The notes under the pieces were generated by a model. It ran no database searches. It was not told the origin of the DNA and saw only the letters and a list, made by a program, of their open reading frames with translations. Positions 39,512 to 47,942 of a stretch of 64,000 bases of DNA are shown here, piece by piece (the first letter of the stretch is position 1; every line of letters begins with the position of its first letter). Source of the DNA: Trabulsiella guamensis ATCC 49490 (GTDB lineage: Bacteria > Pseudomonadota > Gammaproteobacteria > Enterobacterales > Enterobacteriaceae); NCBI RefSeq assembly GCF_000734965.1, contig NZ_JMTB01000100.1, positions 20,225 to 84,224 on the forward strand, given 5' to 3'. The position numbers were made by a program, and so were the translations under genes.

Positions 39512-39606
39512 GTCTACTCATCAGTAGCAGCGCGGGAATTTCCCCGACTACTTTTTCACATTTTTATTTTTTATCGCTGTTCGCCTTTTGAGCAGCGTTT
39601 TTAAAA

Positions 39607-39617
39607 GTCAAAGAGGA
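39607..39617 (+). promoter_or_regulatory. ChiX small-RNA target over the chiP ribosome binding site
   Basis: GTCAAAGAGGA ends 8 bp before the chiP ATG and includes the Shine-Dalgarno AGAGGA. It is a perfect 11-nt complement to UCCUCUUUGAC of ChiX as I recall it. ChiX is known to silence chiP in E. coli and Salmonella by this pairing. Confidence 0.85.
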
Positions 39618-39624
39618 TATACAC

Positions 39625-41037
39625 ATGCGTACGTTCAGTGGCAAACGTAGTACGCTGGCGCTGGCTATTGCAGGCGTCACCGCATTGTCGGGCTGGGTTG
39701 CGGTTCCGCAGGCCAGTGCAGCAGGCTTCATCGATGATTCAACCTTAACCGGCGGCATCTATTACTGGCAGCGTGAGCGTGACCGTAAAGACGTGACCGA
39801 CGGTGACAAATACAAAACCAACCTGTCTCACTCCACCTGGAACGCCAATCTCGACTTCCAGTCTGGCTATGCCGCTGATATGTTCGGTCTGGATATCGCC
39901 GCCTTTACCGCCATTGAAATGGCAGAATCCGCGGAAAGCGGACACCCGAACGAAATTGCATTCTCCTCTGTCAACAAAGGGTATGACGAAGATTACTCTG
40001 GTGATAAGAGTGGGATTAGCCTCTATAAAGCGGCAGCAAAATTCAAATATGGCCCGGTATGGGCGCGTGCGGGTTACATTCAGCCGACAGGGCAAACCCT
40101 GTTAGCGCCGCACTGGAGCTTCATGCCGGGGACTTACCAGGGCGCGGAAGCCGGCGCAAACTTTGATTATGGCGATGCGGGCGCGTTGAGCTTCTCCTAC
40201 ATGTGGACCAACGAGTACAAAGCGCCGTGGCACATTGAAACCGACAAGTTCTACCAGAACGACAAGAAAACCAAAGTTGATTACCTGCACTCTCTGGGTG
40301 CCAAATACGATTTCAAAAACGATCTGGTGCTGGAAGCGGCGTTTGGTCAGTCTGAAGGGTTTGTCGATCAGTACTTCGCAAAAGCCAGTTACAAATTTGA
40401 TGTCGCTGGTTCTCCGCTCTCCACCAGCTATCAGTTCTATGGCGCACGCGATAAAGCGGACAACAATACTATCAACGATATCTACGACGGGACCGCATGG
40501 TTACAGGCGCTGACCTTCGGCTACAAAGTGGCGGATGTGATTGACCTGCGACTGGAAGGCACCTGGGTTCGTGCGGAAGGTCAGCAGGGTTACTTCCTGC
40601 AGCGTATGACTCCGACTTATGCGTCCTCCAACGGTCGTCTGGATATCTGGTGGGATAACCGCTCAGACTTCAACGCCAACGGCGAAAAAGCGGTTTTCTT
40701 CGGCGCGATGTATGACCTGAAAAACTGGGATCTGCCTGGCTGGGCAGTCGGTGCCTCTTATGTTTACGCGTGGGATGCGAAACCGTCTGACTGGTTTATC
40801 AACGGTGCGGGCCAGCGTGAAGACATGGCTTCCAACAAAATCAAAGAATCTGCCTACAGCCTGGATGCGATGTACACCGTGCAGGAAGGCCGTGCCAAAG
40901 GCACTATGTTCAAACTTCACTTCACGCAGTACGACAACCACTCTGATATCCCGAGCTGGGGCGGTGGTTACGGCAACATCTTCCAGGATGAGCGCGACGT
41001 GAAATTCATCGTCATCGCACCGTTCACTATTTTCTGA
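39625..41037 (+). CDS. chiP: Chitoporin ChiP (OprD-family outer-membrane porin)
   Basis: Outer-membrane channel for chitobiose and longer chito-oligosaccharides. It is 470 aa (E. coli 468). The signal peptide ([18 protein letters not shown]) is cleaved near ASA/AGFIDD. The body alternates short aromatic-ended beta strands with loops ([24 protein letters not shown]), and it ends in Phe (IAPFTIF), the usual outer-membrane assembly signal. It is controlled by ChiX and probably NagC. chiQ follows after 46 bp. Confidence 0.95.
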   Translation: MRTFSGKRSTLALAIAGVTALSGWVAVPQASAAGFIDDSTLTGGIYYWQRERDRKDVTDGDKYKTNLSHSTWNANLDFQSGYAADMFGLDIAAFTAIEMAESAESGHPNEIAFSSVNKGYDEDYSGDKSGISLYKAAAKFKYGPVWARAGYIQPTGQTLLAPHWSFMPGTYQGAEAGANFDYGDAGALSFSYMWTNEYKAPWHIETDKFYQNDKKTKVDYLHSLGAKYDFKNDLVLEAAFGQSEGFVDQYFAKASYKFDVAGSPLSTSYQFYGARDKADNNTINDIYDGTAWLQALTFGYKVADVIDLRLEGTWVRAEGQQGYFLQRMTPTYASSNGRLDIWWDNRSDFNANGEKAVFFGAMYDLKNWDLPGWAVGASYVYAWDAKPSDWFINGAGQREDMASNKIKESAYSLDAMYTVQEGRAKGTMFKLHFTQYDNHSDIPSWGGGYGNIFQDERDVKFIVIAPFTIF

Positions 41038-41083
41038 TGCCAGCAGGAGCGGGGTGACCCGCTCCTGACATAAGGACGACAAA

Positions 41084-41419
41084 ATGAAGAAACTCATTCT
41101 TATCGCTGTCATGGCATCGGGTCTGGTTGCCTGCGCACAGCCGACGACGCCAGCGCCAAAGGAAGACAGCCGTCTTAAAGAGGCCTACAGCGCCTGCATT
41201 AACACAGCGGAAGGTAACCCGGACAAAATCGAAGCCTGTCAGAGCGTGCTGAACGTACTGAAAAAAGAGAAAGCGCACGAGCAGTTCGCCACGCAGGAAA
41301 CCGTGCGTACGCTGGATTATCAGCAGTGCATTCAGGCAACACAGACCGGAAATGACCAGGCGGTCAAAGCCAAATGCGATCGTATCTGGCAGGAAATCCG
41401 CAGCAACAACAAACAATAA
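41084..41419 (+). CDS. chiQ: ChiQ lipoprotein
   Basis: Small lipoprotein of 111 aa (E. coli about 108). The lipobox GLVAC puts the acylated cysteine at residue 17 (MKKLILIAVMASGLVAC). The mature part is helical and charged with four further cysteines (SACINTAEG, EACQSVL, YQQCIQ, AKCDRIW), which could form disulfides. It is cotranscribed with chiP; its exact role in chitosugar uptake is unknown. Confidence 0.93.
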   Translation: MKKLILIAVMASGLVACAQPTTPAPKEDSRLKEAYSACINTAEGNPDKIEACQSVLNVLKKEKAHEQFATQETVRTLDYQQCIQATQTGNDQAVKAKCDRIWQEIRSNNKQ

Positions 41420-41437
41420 CCGTTTCGAACGTCAGGA

Positions 41438-41463
41438 AAGGCCCGCGCTGCGGGTCTTTTTTT
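41438..41463 (+). terminator. Terminator after chiPQ
   Basis: An 8-bp stem (AGGCCCGC / GCGGGTCT, one G-U pair) with a 3-nt loop and a seven-T tail, about 20 bp after the chiQ stop. Confidence 0.88.
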
Positions 41464-41476
41464 GGCTGAAAGATGG

Positions 41477-41506
41477 CAATAAAAAAGCCAGCCCGGAGGC
41501 TGGCTT
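41477..41506 (-). terminator. Terminator after fur
   Basis: On the minus strand AGCCAGCC-TCCG-GGCTGGCT is followed by TTTTTATTG. It faces the chiQ terminator 14 bp away. Confidence 0.88.
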
Positions 41507-41522
41507 CTGGGGTCTCTGAAGA

Positions 41523-41975
41523 TTACTTTTCCACGGCGTCATGCGCGTGTTCATCTTCGCGGCAGTCGCCTTCAGCGCAGTGACCATACAGGTACAGGCT
41601 GTGGTTAGTCAGGCGGATGCCATGGCGTGAAGCAATTTCACGCTGACGCGCTTCGATAGAGTCATCGCTGAACTCGATCACTTTGCCGCAATCCAGGCAG
41701 ATCAGATGATCATGGTGATGCTGCTGCGTCAGTTCGAAAACCGATTTGCCGCCTTCAAAATTGTGGCGGGTTACGATACCCGCGTCATCAAACTGGTTGA
41801 GAACGCGATAGACCGTTGCCAGCCCAATCTCTTCACCCATGTCAATCAGACGCTTATATAGATCTTCCGCACTGACATGGTGGTTATCCGGCTCCTGGAG
41901 CACTTCCAGAATCTTCAAACGTGGAAGCGTGACTTTCAGGCCGGCCTTCTTTAATGCGGTATTGTTGTCAGTCAT
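41523..41975 (-). CDS. fur: Ferric uptake regulator Fur
   Basis: Iron-sensing repressor, 150 aa (E. coli 148). The N-terminal winged helix covers about residues 1-82 (LKVTLPRLKILEVLQ, GLATVYRVLNQFDDAG). The histidine-rich metal region is QQHHHDHLICLDCGKVIEF (structural Cys near 93 and 96), with further cysteines at CAEGDC and a His/Asp tail DEHAHD. It lies downstream of fldA on the same strand, as in E. coli, with its own promoter. Confidence 0.97.
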   Translation of the reverse strand: MTDNNTALKKAGLKVTLPRLKILEVLQEPDNHHVSAEDLYKRLIDMGEEIGLATVYRVLNQFDDAGIVTRHNFEGGKSVFELTQQHHHDHLICLDCGKVIEFSDDSIEARQREIASRHGIRLTNHSLYLYGHCAEGDCREDEHAHDAVEK

Positions 41976-42055
41976 GCGGAATCTGTCCTGTTGCTAAACG
42001 TTCACTTCCTTAAGCGGAAGTCTCACAGAGAATGCGCCCGGTAGAATGCGTCTCA

Positions 42056-42084
42056 ATTATAGAACTGCCATGTATAAATGAAAA
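42056..42084 (-). promoter_or_regulatory. Promoter candidate for fur
   Basis: On the minus strand TTTTCA (42079-42084), a 17-bp spacer and a perfect TATAAT (42056-42061). The -35 is weak, which fits an activated promoter. It lies 80 bp upstream of the fur start in the 293-bp fldA-fur gap. Confidence 0.6.
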
Positions 42085-42236
42085 CTGCAAGCGCCTGGCA
42101 TACTATGCTTTCAAAAACGAGGCACTACCAGCAAAGCTAATCAACGAACCTCGTTAAATCAGCCGTTATTGTACAGGCATGCGCTTAAAAGTTAAAAATT
42201 TGTAGCGATAAATTCGATTGCTTTTATCTATTAATA

Positions 42237-42260
42237 CGGTGTGATCTATCAATCACACCG
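42237..42260 (-). terminator. Hairpin after fldA
   Basis: A 9-bp perfect stem (CGGTGTGAT / ATCACACCG) with a 6-nt loop lies 8 bp after the fldA stop. The tail is AT-rich without a long T run, so some read-through into fur is possible. Confidence 0.6.
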
Positions 42261-42268
42261 CTCACAGC

Positions 42269-42799
42269 TTATGCGTTTTTAATGGCTTCCAGATTAAGCT
42301 CTTCCGCAACCTGTTTGACCCACTTCTCAACGCGTTCGGCAGTCAGTTCCGGCTGACGATCTTCGTCAATGGCCAGACCCACAAAGTGGTCGTCATCCGC
42401 CAGCCCTTTCGAGGCTTCGAAATGATAACCGGCTGTCGGCCAGTGACCGACAATGATCGCGCCGCGTGGTTCGATGATGTCACGGATGGTTCCCAGCGCG
42501 TCGCAGAAATATTCAGCGTAGTCTTCCTGGTCGCCACAGCCAAACAGGGCTACCAGTTTACCGGTAAAGTCTATCTCTTCCAGCGACGGGAAAAAGTCGT
42601 CCCAGTCGCACTGTGCTTCACCGTAGTACCAGGTCGGAATACCCAGCATCAGGAGATCGAACGCTTCGATATCTTCTTTGCTGCTTTTTGCAATGTCATG
42701 CACGTCGGCAACGTCTTTACCAAGCTGTTTTTGAATCATTTTCGCGATATTTTCGGTATTACCGGTGTCGCTGCCGAAAAAGATGCCTACGATTGCCAT
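42269..42799 (-). CDS. fldA: Flavodoxin I FldA
   Basis: FMN electron carrier, essential in E. coli, serving MiaB-type radical-SAM enzymes, IspG/IspH and methionine synthase. It is 176 aa. The FMN phosphate loop is GSDTGNTE at residues 9-16. The aromatic FMN-stacking regions are [15 protein letters not shown] near 57 and [17 protein letters not shown] near 100. Radical-SAM clients lipA and miaB are in this same window. Confidence 0.97.
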   Translation of the reverse strand: MAIVGIFFGSDTGNTENIAKMIQKQLGKDVADVHDIAKSSKEDIEAFDLLMLGIPTWYYGEAQCDWDDFFPSLEEIDFTGKLVALFGCGDQEDYAEYFCDALGTIRDIIEPRGAIIVGHWPTAGYHFEASKGLADDDHFVGLAIDEDRQPELTAERVEKWVKQVAEELNLEAIKNA

Positions 42800-42949
42800 G
42801 AGTAAAATAACCTCTTGAAACTAAATGATATGGTGGTGGCACATTGCCCACAGATAAGGGCAATCATAGCAGAACAGAGAAGTGCACGGAAACAGCAATC
42901 ACGCCGGACTGCACTCTCTGCTACATGAAAATATGTTTTTTGTGGTGTT

Positions 42950-43243
42950 TCAGACGTTATCCTGGCGATGCAGGCTGGCAAGCTGGCTCAAGAGGATCTC
43001 TTCGATGAGTTCACTGCGGCTCATATTGCGGGCATCGGCCAGTTCATTTAACGCGTCCACGGCATCGCTGTTGAGCTTGAGCTCAACACGCTTCAGGCCG
43101 CGAACTTTATCGCGTTTGAGCTGATTGCGCTTATTGATGCGTAACTGTTCATCACGCGAGAGCGGATTGGTTTTCGGTCTTCCCGGGCGACGCTCATTTG
43201 CGAACAAATCTAATGTCGTACGGTCCGTTTGTTCTTTTGCCAT
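42950..43243 (-). CDS. ybfE: YbfE, LexA-regulon protein
   Basis: 97-aa basic protein, known in E. coli as a LexA-regulated gene of unknown function. It has an N-terminal Arg/Lys-rich segment (NERRPGRPKTNPLSR, RNQLKRDKVRGLKR) and a C-terminal ribbon-helix-helix-like part (VELKLNSDAVDALNELADARNMSRSELIEEIL). That suggests DNA binding, which is inference. It lies 150 bp upstream of fldA and 133 bp after ybfF. Confidence 0.92.
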   Translation of the reverse strand: MAKEQTDRTTLDLFANERRPGRPKTNPLSRDEQLRINKRNQLKRDKVRGLKRVELKLNSDAVDALNELADARNMSRSELIEEILLSQLASLHRQDNV

Positions 43244-43360
43244 GATTCAGAGTGACTTCGGGGAAACAAACAACCAGGCCATTGCCCGGATGGATAGCGC
43301 GCCATCATACATCAGCGAAACCCCCACGCCAACGACCGCAGCCATTCTGGCGCGCGGTCG

Positions 43361-43376
43361 CTGAGTTTTTAAGCAT
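43361..43376 (-). promoter_or_regulatory. Degraded LexA box upstream of ybfE
   Basis: On the minus strand ATG-N10-CAG (ATGCTTAAAAACTCAG) stands where E. coli has CTG-N10-CAG. The right half-site and AT-rich centre are kept and the left half-site has lost its CTG. LexA affinity should be lower. Confidence 0.45.
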
Positions 43377-44144
43377 TCAGGCGTCGGCAAGGTAGCGGCG
43401 AATGGCGCGCAGTACCGCATCAGGTTTTTCCGCATGCACCCAATGGCCTGCACCGGCAATCACATGCGCCCGCGCCTGTGGGAACTGGGAGAGCAATGCG
43501 TCGCGGTACGCGTCGGTGACATAAGGCGAGTTGCCGCCAGGAATAAACAGGGCAGGGTGGTCCCAGGCCGGAATGGTTTCCCAGCCGACGATGTGAGGAT
43601 ACTGTTCCCACAACACCGGTACGTTAAAGCGCCACTCGCCATCGACAAAGGATTTCAGCAGAAACTGAATCACCCCTTCTTCTTTTAACTGCCTGCGCAT
43701 CACGCCGGCGGCCTGTTGACGGCTGGAGGCGCCAGCGTCGGTCACGGCACGAATGGCGGCGAAGATCTGGTCATGGCGGCGAACCTGGTAATCCACTGGC
43801 GCAATATCAATGGCGACCAGCTTCTCGACCCGCGACGGAGCCAGCGCGGTCAACGCCATCGCCGCTTTGCCACCCATCGAGTGACCGACGACAATTGCCT
43901 TTTCCAGGTGGTGTTCGTCCAGTGTGTCGAGCAGATCCTGCGCCATTGCCGGGTAATCCATGACCTCTGAACGTGGCGACAGACCGTGGTTGCGCATATC
44001 AACCTGGTAAACATCGTGGTCGCTTACCAGGTCGCGGGCCAGTACGCCGAGGTTGTCGAGGCTGCCAAACAGACCATGTACCAGAAGGATGGGAGAATTC
44101 TTGTGCGGGTTTTGTGCAGTTTGCGCTCGGGTATTCAAAATCAT
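43377..44144 (-). CDS. ybfF: Esterase YbfF (alpha/beta hydrolase)
   Basis: Acyl-CoA/palmitoyl esterase family protein, 255 aa. The ATG at 44144 (MILNTRAQTAQNPHKNSP) agrees with E. coli YbfF; a longer open frame of 33 codons runs into the divergent seqA promoter. The oxyanion region is LVHGLFGSLDNLG (residue 21 onward), the nucleophile elbow VGHSMGGKA is near residue 89, and the catalytic histidine is in GAGHWVHAEKP near 234. It is divergent from seqA. Confidence 0.94.
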   Translation of the reverse strand: MILNTRAQTAQNPHKNSPILLVHGLFGSLDNLGVLARDLVSDHDVYQVDMRNHGLSPRSEVMDYPAMAQDLLDTLDEHHLEKAIVVGHSMGGKAAMALTALAPSRVEKLVAIDIAPVDYQVRRHDQIFAAIRAVTDAGASSRQQAAGVMRRQLKEEGVIQFLLKSFVDGEWRFNVPVLWEQYPHIVGWETIPAWDHPALFIPGGNSPYVTDAYRDALLSQFPQARAHVIAGAGHWVHAEKPDAVLRAIRRYLADA

Positions 44145-44327
44145 AGTAAAGTTCTTTATTTCGCTCTGTCGGGTTAGGGTATCATGGTGAACATTCTGCC
44201 GCCCGGCTGCAAGACCAGGAACTAATCTGGTTTTTGCCGCCATCCTGGTTTGACGCTATCCGCGGTTGGGTTTTGTACTTATAATCCCAACGACTTGTAT
44301 TCAGAAAAGATATATCACTGGATTAAG

Positions 44328-44882
44328 ATGAAAACGATCGAAGTTGATGACGAACTCTATCGCTATATTGCCAGCCACACGCAGCACATTGGCGAGACCG
44401 CATCCGACATTTTACGGCGTATGCTCAAGTTTTCCGCCGTAACGCAATCTGCTGCTCCGGCCCCCCGCACGGTTTCAGCACCCGCAACCGCCCAGGCGCC
44501 GGTCACCGACGCTAAGCCTGCCAACCCGACGAAAGACAAAGTCCGCGCCATGCGTGAACTGCTGCTTTCTGATGAATACGCAGAACAAAAGAAAGCGGTA
44601 AACCGCTTTATGCTGGTGCTCTCCACGCTCTGGAAACTGGACAACAACGCGTTTGCCGATGCGACGGAATCGCTCCACGGTCGTACCCGGGTTTATTTTG
44701 CGGCGGATGAGCAAACGCTGCTGAAAAATGGCAATCAAACAAAGCCCAAACAGGTGCCTGATACGCCATACTGGGTAATAACCAACACGAATACGGGCCG
44801 TAAATGCAGCATGATCGAACACATCATGCAGTCAATGCAGTTCCCCGCGGAATTGATTGAAAAGGTTTGCGGTACAATTTAA
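44328..44882 (+). CDS. seqA: Replication initiation negative regulator SeqA
   Basis: Binds hemimethylated GATC sites and sequesters oriC after initiation. It is 184 aa. The ATG at 44328 (MKTIEVDDELYRYIASH) matches E. coli; the frame is open 26 codons further into the promoter. The N-terminal oligomerisation helices (residues 1-35), an Ala/Pro/Thr linker (about 41-65) and the C-terminal DNA-binding domain (ATESLHGRTRVYFA, TPYWVITNTNTGRKC) are intact. pgm begins 24 bp downstream, the usual seqA-pgm operon. Confidence 0.97.
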   Translation: MKTIEVDDELYRYIASHTQHIGETASDILRRMLKFSAVTQSAAPAPRTVSAPATAQAPVTDAKPANPTKDKVRAMRELLLSDEYAEQKKAVNRFMLVLSTLWKLDNNAFADATESLHGRTRVYFAADEQTLLKNGNQTKPKQVPDTPYWVITNTNTGRKCSMIEHIMQSMQFPAELIEKVCGTI

Positions 44883-44906
44883 CCCTTGCATAAGAAGGAC
44901 CAGGCA

Positions 44907-46547
44907 ATGGCAAACCATCCGCGTGCAGGTCAGCCTGCACAACAGAGTGATTTGATTAACGTCGCTCAACTGACGTCTCAGTACTATGTGCTGAAACCGG
45001 ATGTTAACAATATTGAACATGCGGTGAAATTCGGCACGTCCGGCCACCGTGGCAGTGCCGGGCGTCACAGCTTTAACGAACAGCATATTCTGGCAATTGC
45101 CCAGGCCATTGCTGAAGATCGCGCTAAAAATGGCATCACCGGGCCGTGCTTCGTGGGCAAGGATACCCACGCGCTATCGGAACCGGCGTTCATTTCGGTG
45201 CTTGAAGTACTGGCCGCCAACGGCGTTGATATCATCGTGCAGGAAGAGAACGGTTTTACGCCGACCCCTGCCGTCTCTAACGCCATTCTGGTTCACAACA
45301 AAAAAGGCGGCGCGCTGGCGGACGGTATCGTGATTACGCCATCCCATAACCCACCGGAAGACGGTGGTATCAAGTACAACCCACCAAACGGCGGCCCGGC
45401 GGACACTAACGTCACCAAAGTCGTTGAAGACCGCGCGAATCAACTGCTGGCGAACGGCCTGAAAGACGTGAAACGCATCACGCTGGATGAGGCCTGGAAA
45501 AGTGGTCGCGTGAAGGCGCTGGATCTGGTGCAGCCGTTTGTGGAAGGCCTCGCGGATATCGTCGACATGGCGGCTATCCAGAAAGCGGGCCTGAAACTGG
45601 GCGTTGATCCGCTCGGTGGCTCCGGGATCGAATACTGGAAACGCATTGCTGAATTCTACAAACTTGATCTGACCATCGTGAACGATCAGGTCGATCAGAC
45701 TTTCCGCTTTATGCACCTCGACAAAGACGGCGCAATCCGCATGGACTGCTCCTCTGAGTGCGCAATGGCGGGCCTGCTGGCGCTGCGTGACAAGTTCGAC
45801 CTGGCGTTTGCTAATGACCCGGATTACGACCGTCACGGTATCGTCACCCCGGCCGGGTTGATGAACCCGAACCATTACCTGGCGGTGGCGATCAACTACC
45901 TGTTCCAGCATCGCCCGCAGTGGGGCAAAGAGGTGGCGGTCGGTAAGACGCTGGTTTCCTCCGCAATGATTGACCGTGTGGTTAACGACCTTGGCCGCAA
46001 ACTGGTGGAAGTGCCGGTAGGCTTCAAATGGTTTGTTGACGGTCTGTTCGACGGCAGCTTTGGCTTCGGCGGCGAAGAGAGTGCAGGGGCCTCTTTCCTG
46101 CGTTTCGACGGTACGCCATGGTCGACGGACAAAGACGGCATCATCATGTGTCTGCTGGCGGCTGAAATTACTGCAGTAACCGGTAAGAACCCGCAGCAGC
46201 ATTACGATGAACTGGCGCAGCGTTTCGGCGCGCCGAGCTACAACCGTCTGCAGGCGGCGGCAACGTCAGCGCAGAAAGCCGCGCTGTCTAAACTGTCGCC
46301 GGAAATGGTGAGCGCCAGCACGCTGGCAGGTGATCCGATCACCGCGCGTCTGACCGCAGCACCTGGCAACGGGGCATCCATCGGCGGTCTGAAAGTGATG
46401 ACCGACAACGGCTGGTTTGCCGCACGTCCGTCAGGTACGGAAGATGCGTACAAAATCTATTGCGAAAGTTTCCTCGGTGAAGAACATCGCCGCAAGATAG
46501 AGAAAGAAGCGGTAGAGATTGTCAGCGAAGTGCTGAAAAATGCGTAA
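44907..46547 (+). CDS. pgm: Phosphoglucomutase Pgm
   Basis: Interconverts glucose-1-P and glucose-6-P. It is 546 aa. The ATG at 44907 ([15 protein letters not shown]) follows AGAAGGA. Motifs are [11 protein letters not shown] near residue 38, the phosphoserine loop [13 protein letters not shown] near 146, the metal loop NDPDYDRHG near 305, the sugar loop GGEESAGAS near 390 and the phosphate-binding loop [10 protein letters not shown] near 512. It is convergent with potE and shares a two-way terminator. Confidence 0.97.
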   Translation: MANHPRAGQPAQQSDLINVAQLTSQYYVLKPDVNNIEHAVKFGTSGHRGSAGRHSFNEQHILAIAQAIAEDRAKNGITGPCFVGKDTHALSEPAFISVLEVLAANGVDIIVQEENGFTPTPAVSNAILVHNKKGGALADGIVITPSHNPPEDGGIKYNPPNGGPADTNVTKVVEDRANQLLANGLKDVKRITLDEAWKSGRVKALDLVQPFVEGLADIVDMAAIQKAGLKLGVDPLGGSGIEYWKRIAEFYKLDLTIVNDQVDQTFRFMHLDKDGAIRMDCSSECAMAGLLALRDKFDLAFANDPDYDRHGIVTPAGLMNPNHYLAVAINYLFQHRPQWGKEVAVGKTLVSSAMIDRVVNDLGRKLVEVPVGFKWFVDGLFDGSFGFGGEESAGASFLRFDGTPWSTDKDGIIMCLLAAEITAVTGKNPQQHYDELAQRFGAPSYNRLQAAATSAQKAALSKLSPEMVSASTLAGDPITARLTAAPGNGASIGGLKVMTDNGWFAARPSGTEDAYKIYCESFLGEEHRRKIEKEAVEIVSEVLKNA

Positions 46548-46552
46548 AAAAG

Positions 46553-46583
46553 AACAGGCTCCGAAAGGAGCCTGTTTTGTTTT
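46553..46583. terminator. Bidirectional terminator between pgm and potE
   Basis: A 10-bp perfect stem (AACAGGCTCC / GGAGCCTGTT) with a GAAA tetraloop. TTTTGTTTT follows on the plus strand and CTTTTTT on the minus strand, so it can serve both convergent genes. Confidence 0.9.
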
Positions 46584-46592
46584 ATGTGATGA

Positions 46593-46615
46593 CGGTAGCG
46601 GCTATGCCGCTACCG
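46593..46615 (-). other. Stable hairpin at the potE 3' end
   Basis: A 10-bp perfect GC-rich stem (CGGTAGCGGC / GCCGCTACCG) with a 3-nt loop, 10 bp after the potE stop. It has no T tail and probably stabilises the potE mRNA end ahead of the real terminator. Confidence 0.55.
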
Positions 46616-46625
46616 GGAGAACAGA

Positions 46626-47942
46626 TTAACTGTGTTTGTTCTTGAGTTCGAAGCGCGGTGATACCAGACCGTACAGTGTCCAGCCGAGGAAGGTCGCCAG
46701 CGCACCCCACAGCATCGCTTCTTCCCCTGAGGAGTAGAGCGCATAGAAGCTGTACAGGGCACCGATGAACGCCACCACGTTCGCAACACGGGCTTTGCCT
46801 GCATCCACATTCGCCACTTTCTGAATAATGACCAGCGCGGCCATCGACAGAATGTACGGAATGATGTTGGTCACCACCGCCAGGTTAACCAGTACGTTGA
46901 ACTGGCTGTTCAGCGACGGGCTAATGGTCATCAGTGACAGGGCAGACTGCAGGATCACGATAGTCAGCATTCCCTTCAGCGGAGCATTCGCTTTAGAGAC
47001 ATAGGAGAAGACTTTCGGGAAATAACCTTCATCTGCAGAGGATTTAAACACCTGGGCGATGGTGAACTGCCAGCCGAGCAGTGAGCCGCAGCAGGACATC
47101 ACCATCAGCGCCATGATCACTTTACCGACTTCCGGGGTGAACATCTGCGCAAACGCCAGACCAAACGGCGCGGTAGAGTTCGCCAGATCCATGTTCGGCA
47201 CGATACCGGCAATCACGTTGGTTGAGACGATGTAGATCACCGCCGCCCCCAGCGTACCGCCCAGTACGGCGATCGGCACGTTACGTTCCGGGTTTTCCAC
47301 CACATCCATGTTGGCACAGGCAGATTCCAGACCGAGGAAGGCCCACAGCGTCATGGCGATAGACGAGCCCACTGCGCTGAAGAACGGCACGTGATGCGGG
47401 TTCCAGGAGTTAGCGTACAGGGTCGGGCTGAACCAGAACCAGCCGATAACGCACAGACCCACAACCGGGATAATCACCCCCCACACAGTCACGCTACTGA
47501 TCTGCCCGGTGATGCGTGCACCGCCGAAGTTGGCAACAGTACACAGCCACAGCACCCCGATGGTAGCCAGTGCAATCTGCACCGGCGACAGGGTGACACC
47601 GAGTAATTCGGTGCCGTAGCCTACTGCGGAGATAGCGATTGCCACGTTAGCGATCAGCAGTGATACGCCATAGGTGTAGTTCGCCATAAAGTTTCCGGAT
47701 TTGCCGAACGCATATTCGGCATAACCGCCCATCCCGCCTGATTTGCGGCTGAACATCCCGCATTTTGCGAAAGCGTATGCCAGCGCCGTCGATCCTACCG
47801 CAGTAACCAGCCAGGAGATGATGGAGATGGTCCCCACTTCTGCCAGTTTGGTGGGCAACATGATGATGCCGGAGCCCATCATGTTCACTATCGTCAGGAT
47901 GGTGAGCTGTATAACGCCCATCTTATTGGATTTGCTGCTCAT
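46626..47942 (-). CDS. potE: Putrescine-ornithine antiporter PotE
   Basis: APC-family inner-membrane exchanger that swaps external ornithine for the putrescine made by SpeF, raising pH under acid stress. It is 438 aa with about 12 hydrophobic segments. The N-terminal substrate-site segment MMGSGIIMLPTKLAEVG is visible near residue 20 and FLGLESACANMDVVENP near 200. The ATG overlaps the speF stop as ATGA; 15 further upstream codons in frame lie inside speF. Confidence 0.96.
   Translation of the reverse strand: MSSKSNKMGVIQLTILTIVNMMGSGIIMLPTKLAEVGTISIISWLVTAVGSTALAYAFAKCGMFSRKSGGMGGYAEYAFGKSGNFMANYTYGVSLLIANVAIAISAVGYGTELLGVTLSPVQIALATIGVLWLCTVANFGGARITGQISSVTVWGVIIPVVGLCVIGWFWFSPTLYANSWNPHHVPFFSAVGSSIAMTLWAFLGLESACANMDVVENPERNVPIAVLGGTLGAAVIYIVSTNVIAGIVPNMDLANSTAPFGLAFAQMFTPEVGKVIMALMVMSCCGSLLGWQFTIAQVFKSSADEGYFPKVFSYVSKANAPLKGMLTIVILQSALSLMTISPSLNSQFNVLVNLAVVTNIIPYILSMAALVIIQKVANVDAGKARVANVVAFIGALYSFYALYSSGEEAMLWGALATFLGWTLYGLVSPRFELKNKHS

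Noticed and set aside
41976..42055. A uof-like upstream ORF coupled to fur
   Set aside because: I looked for a short frame ending at the fur start. The overlapping frame closes after a few codons and the other candidate has only a TTG start, so I could not support it.
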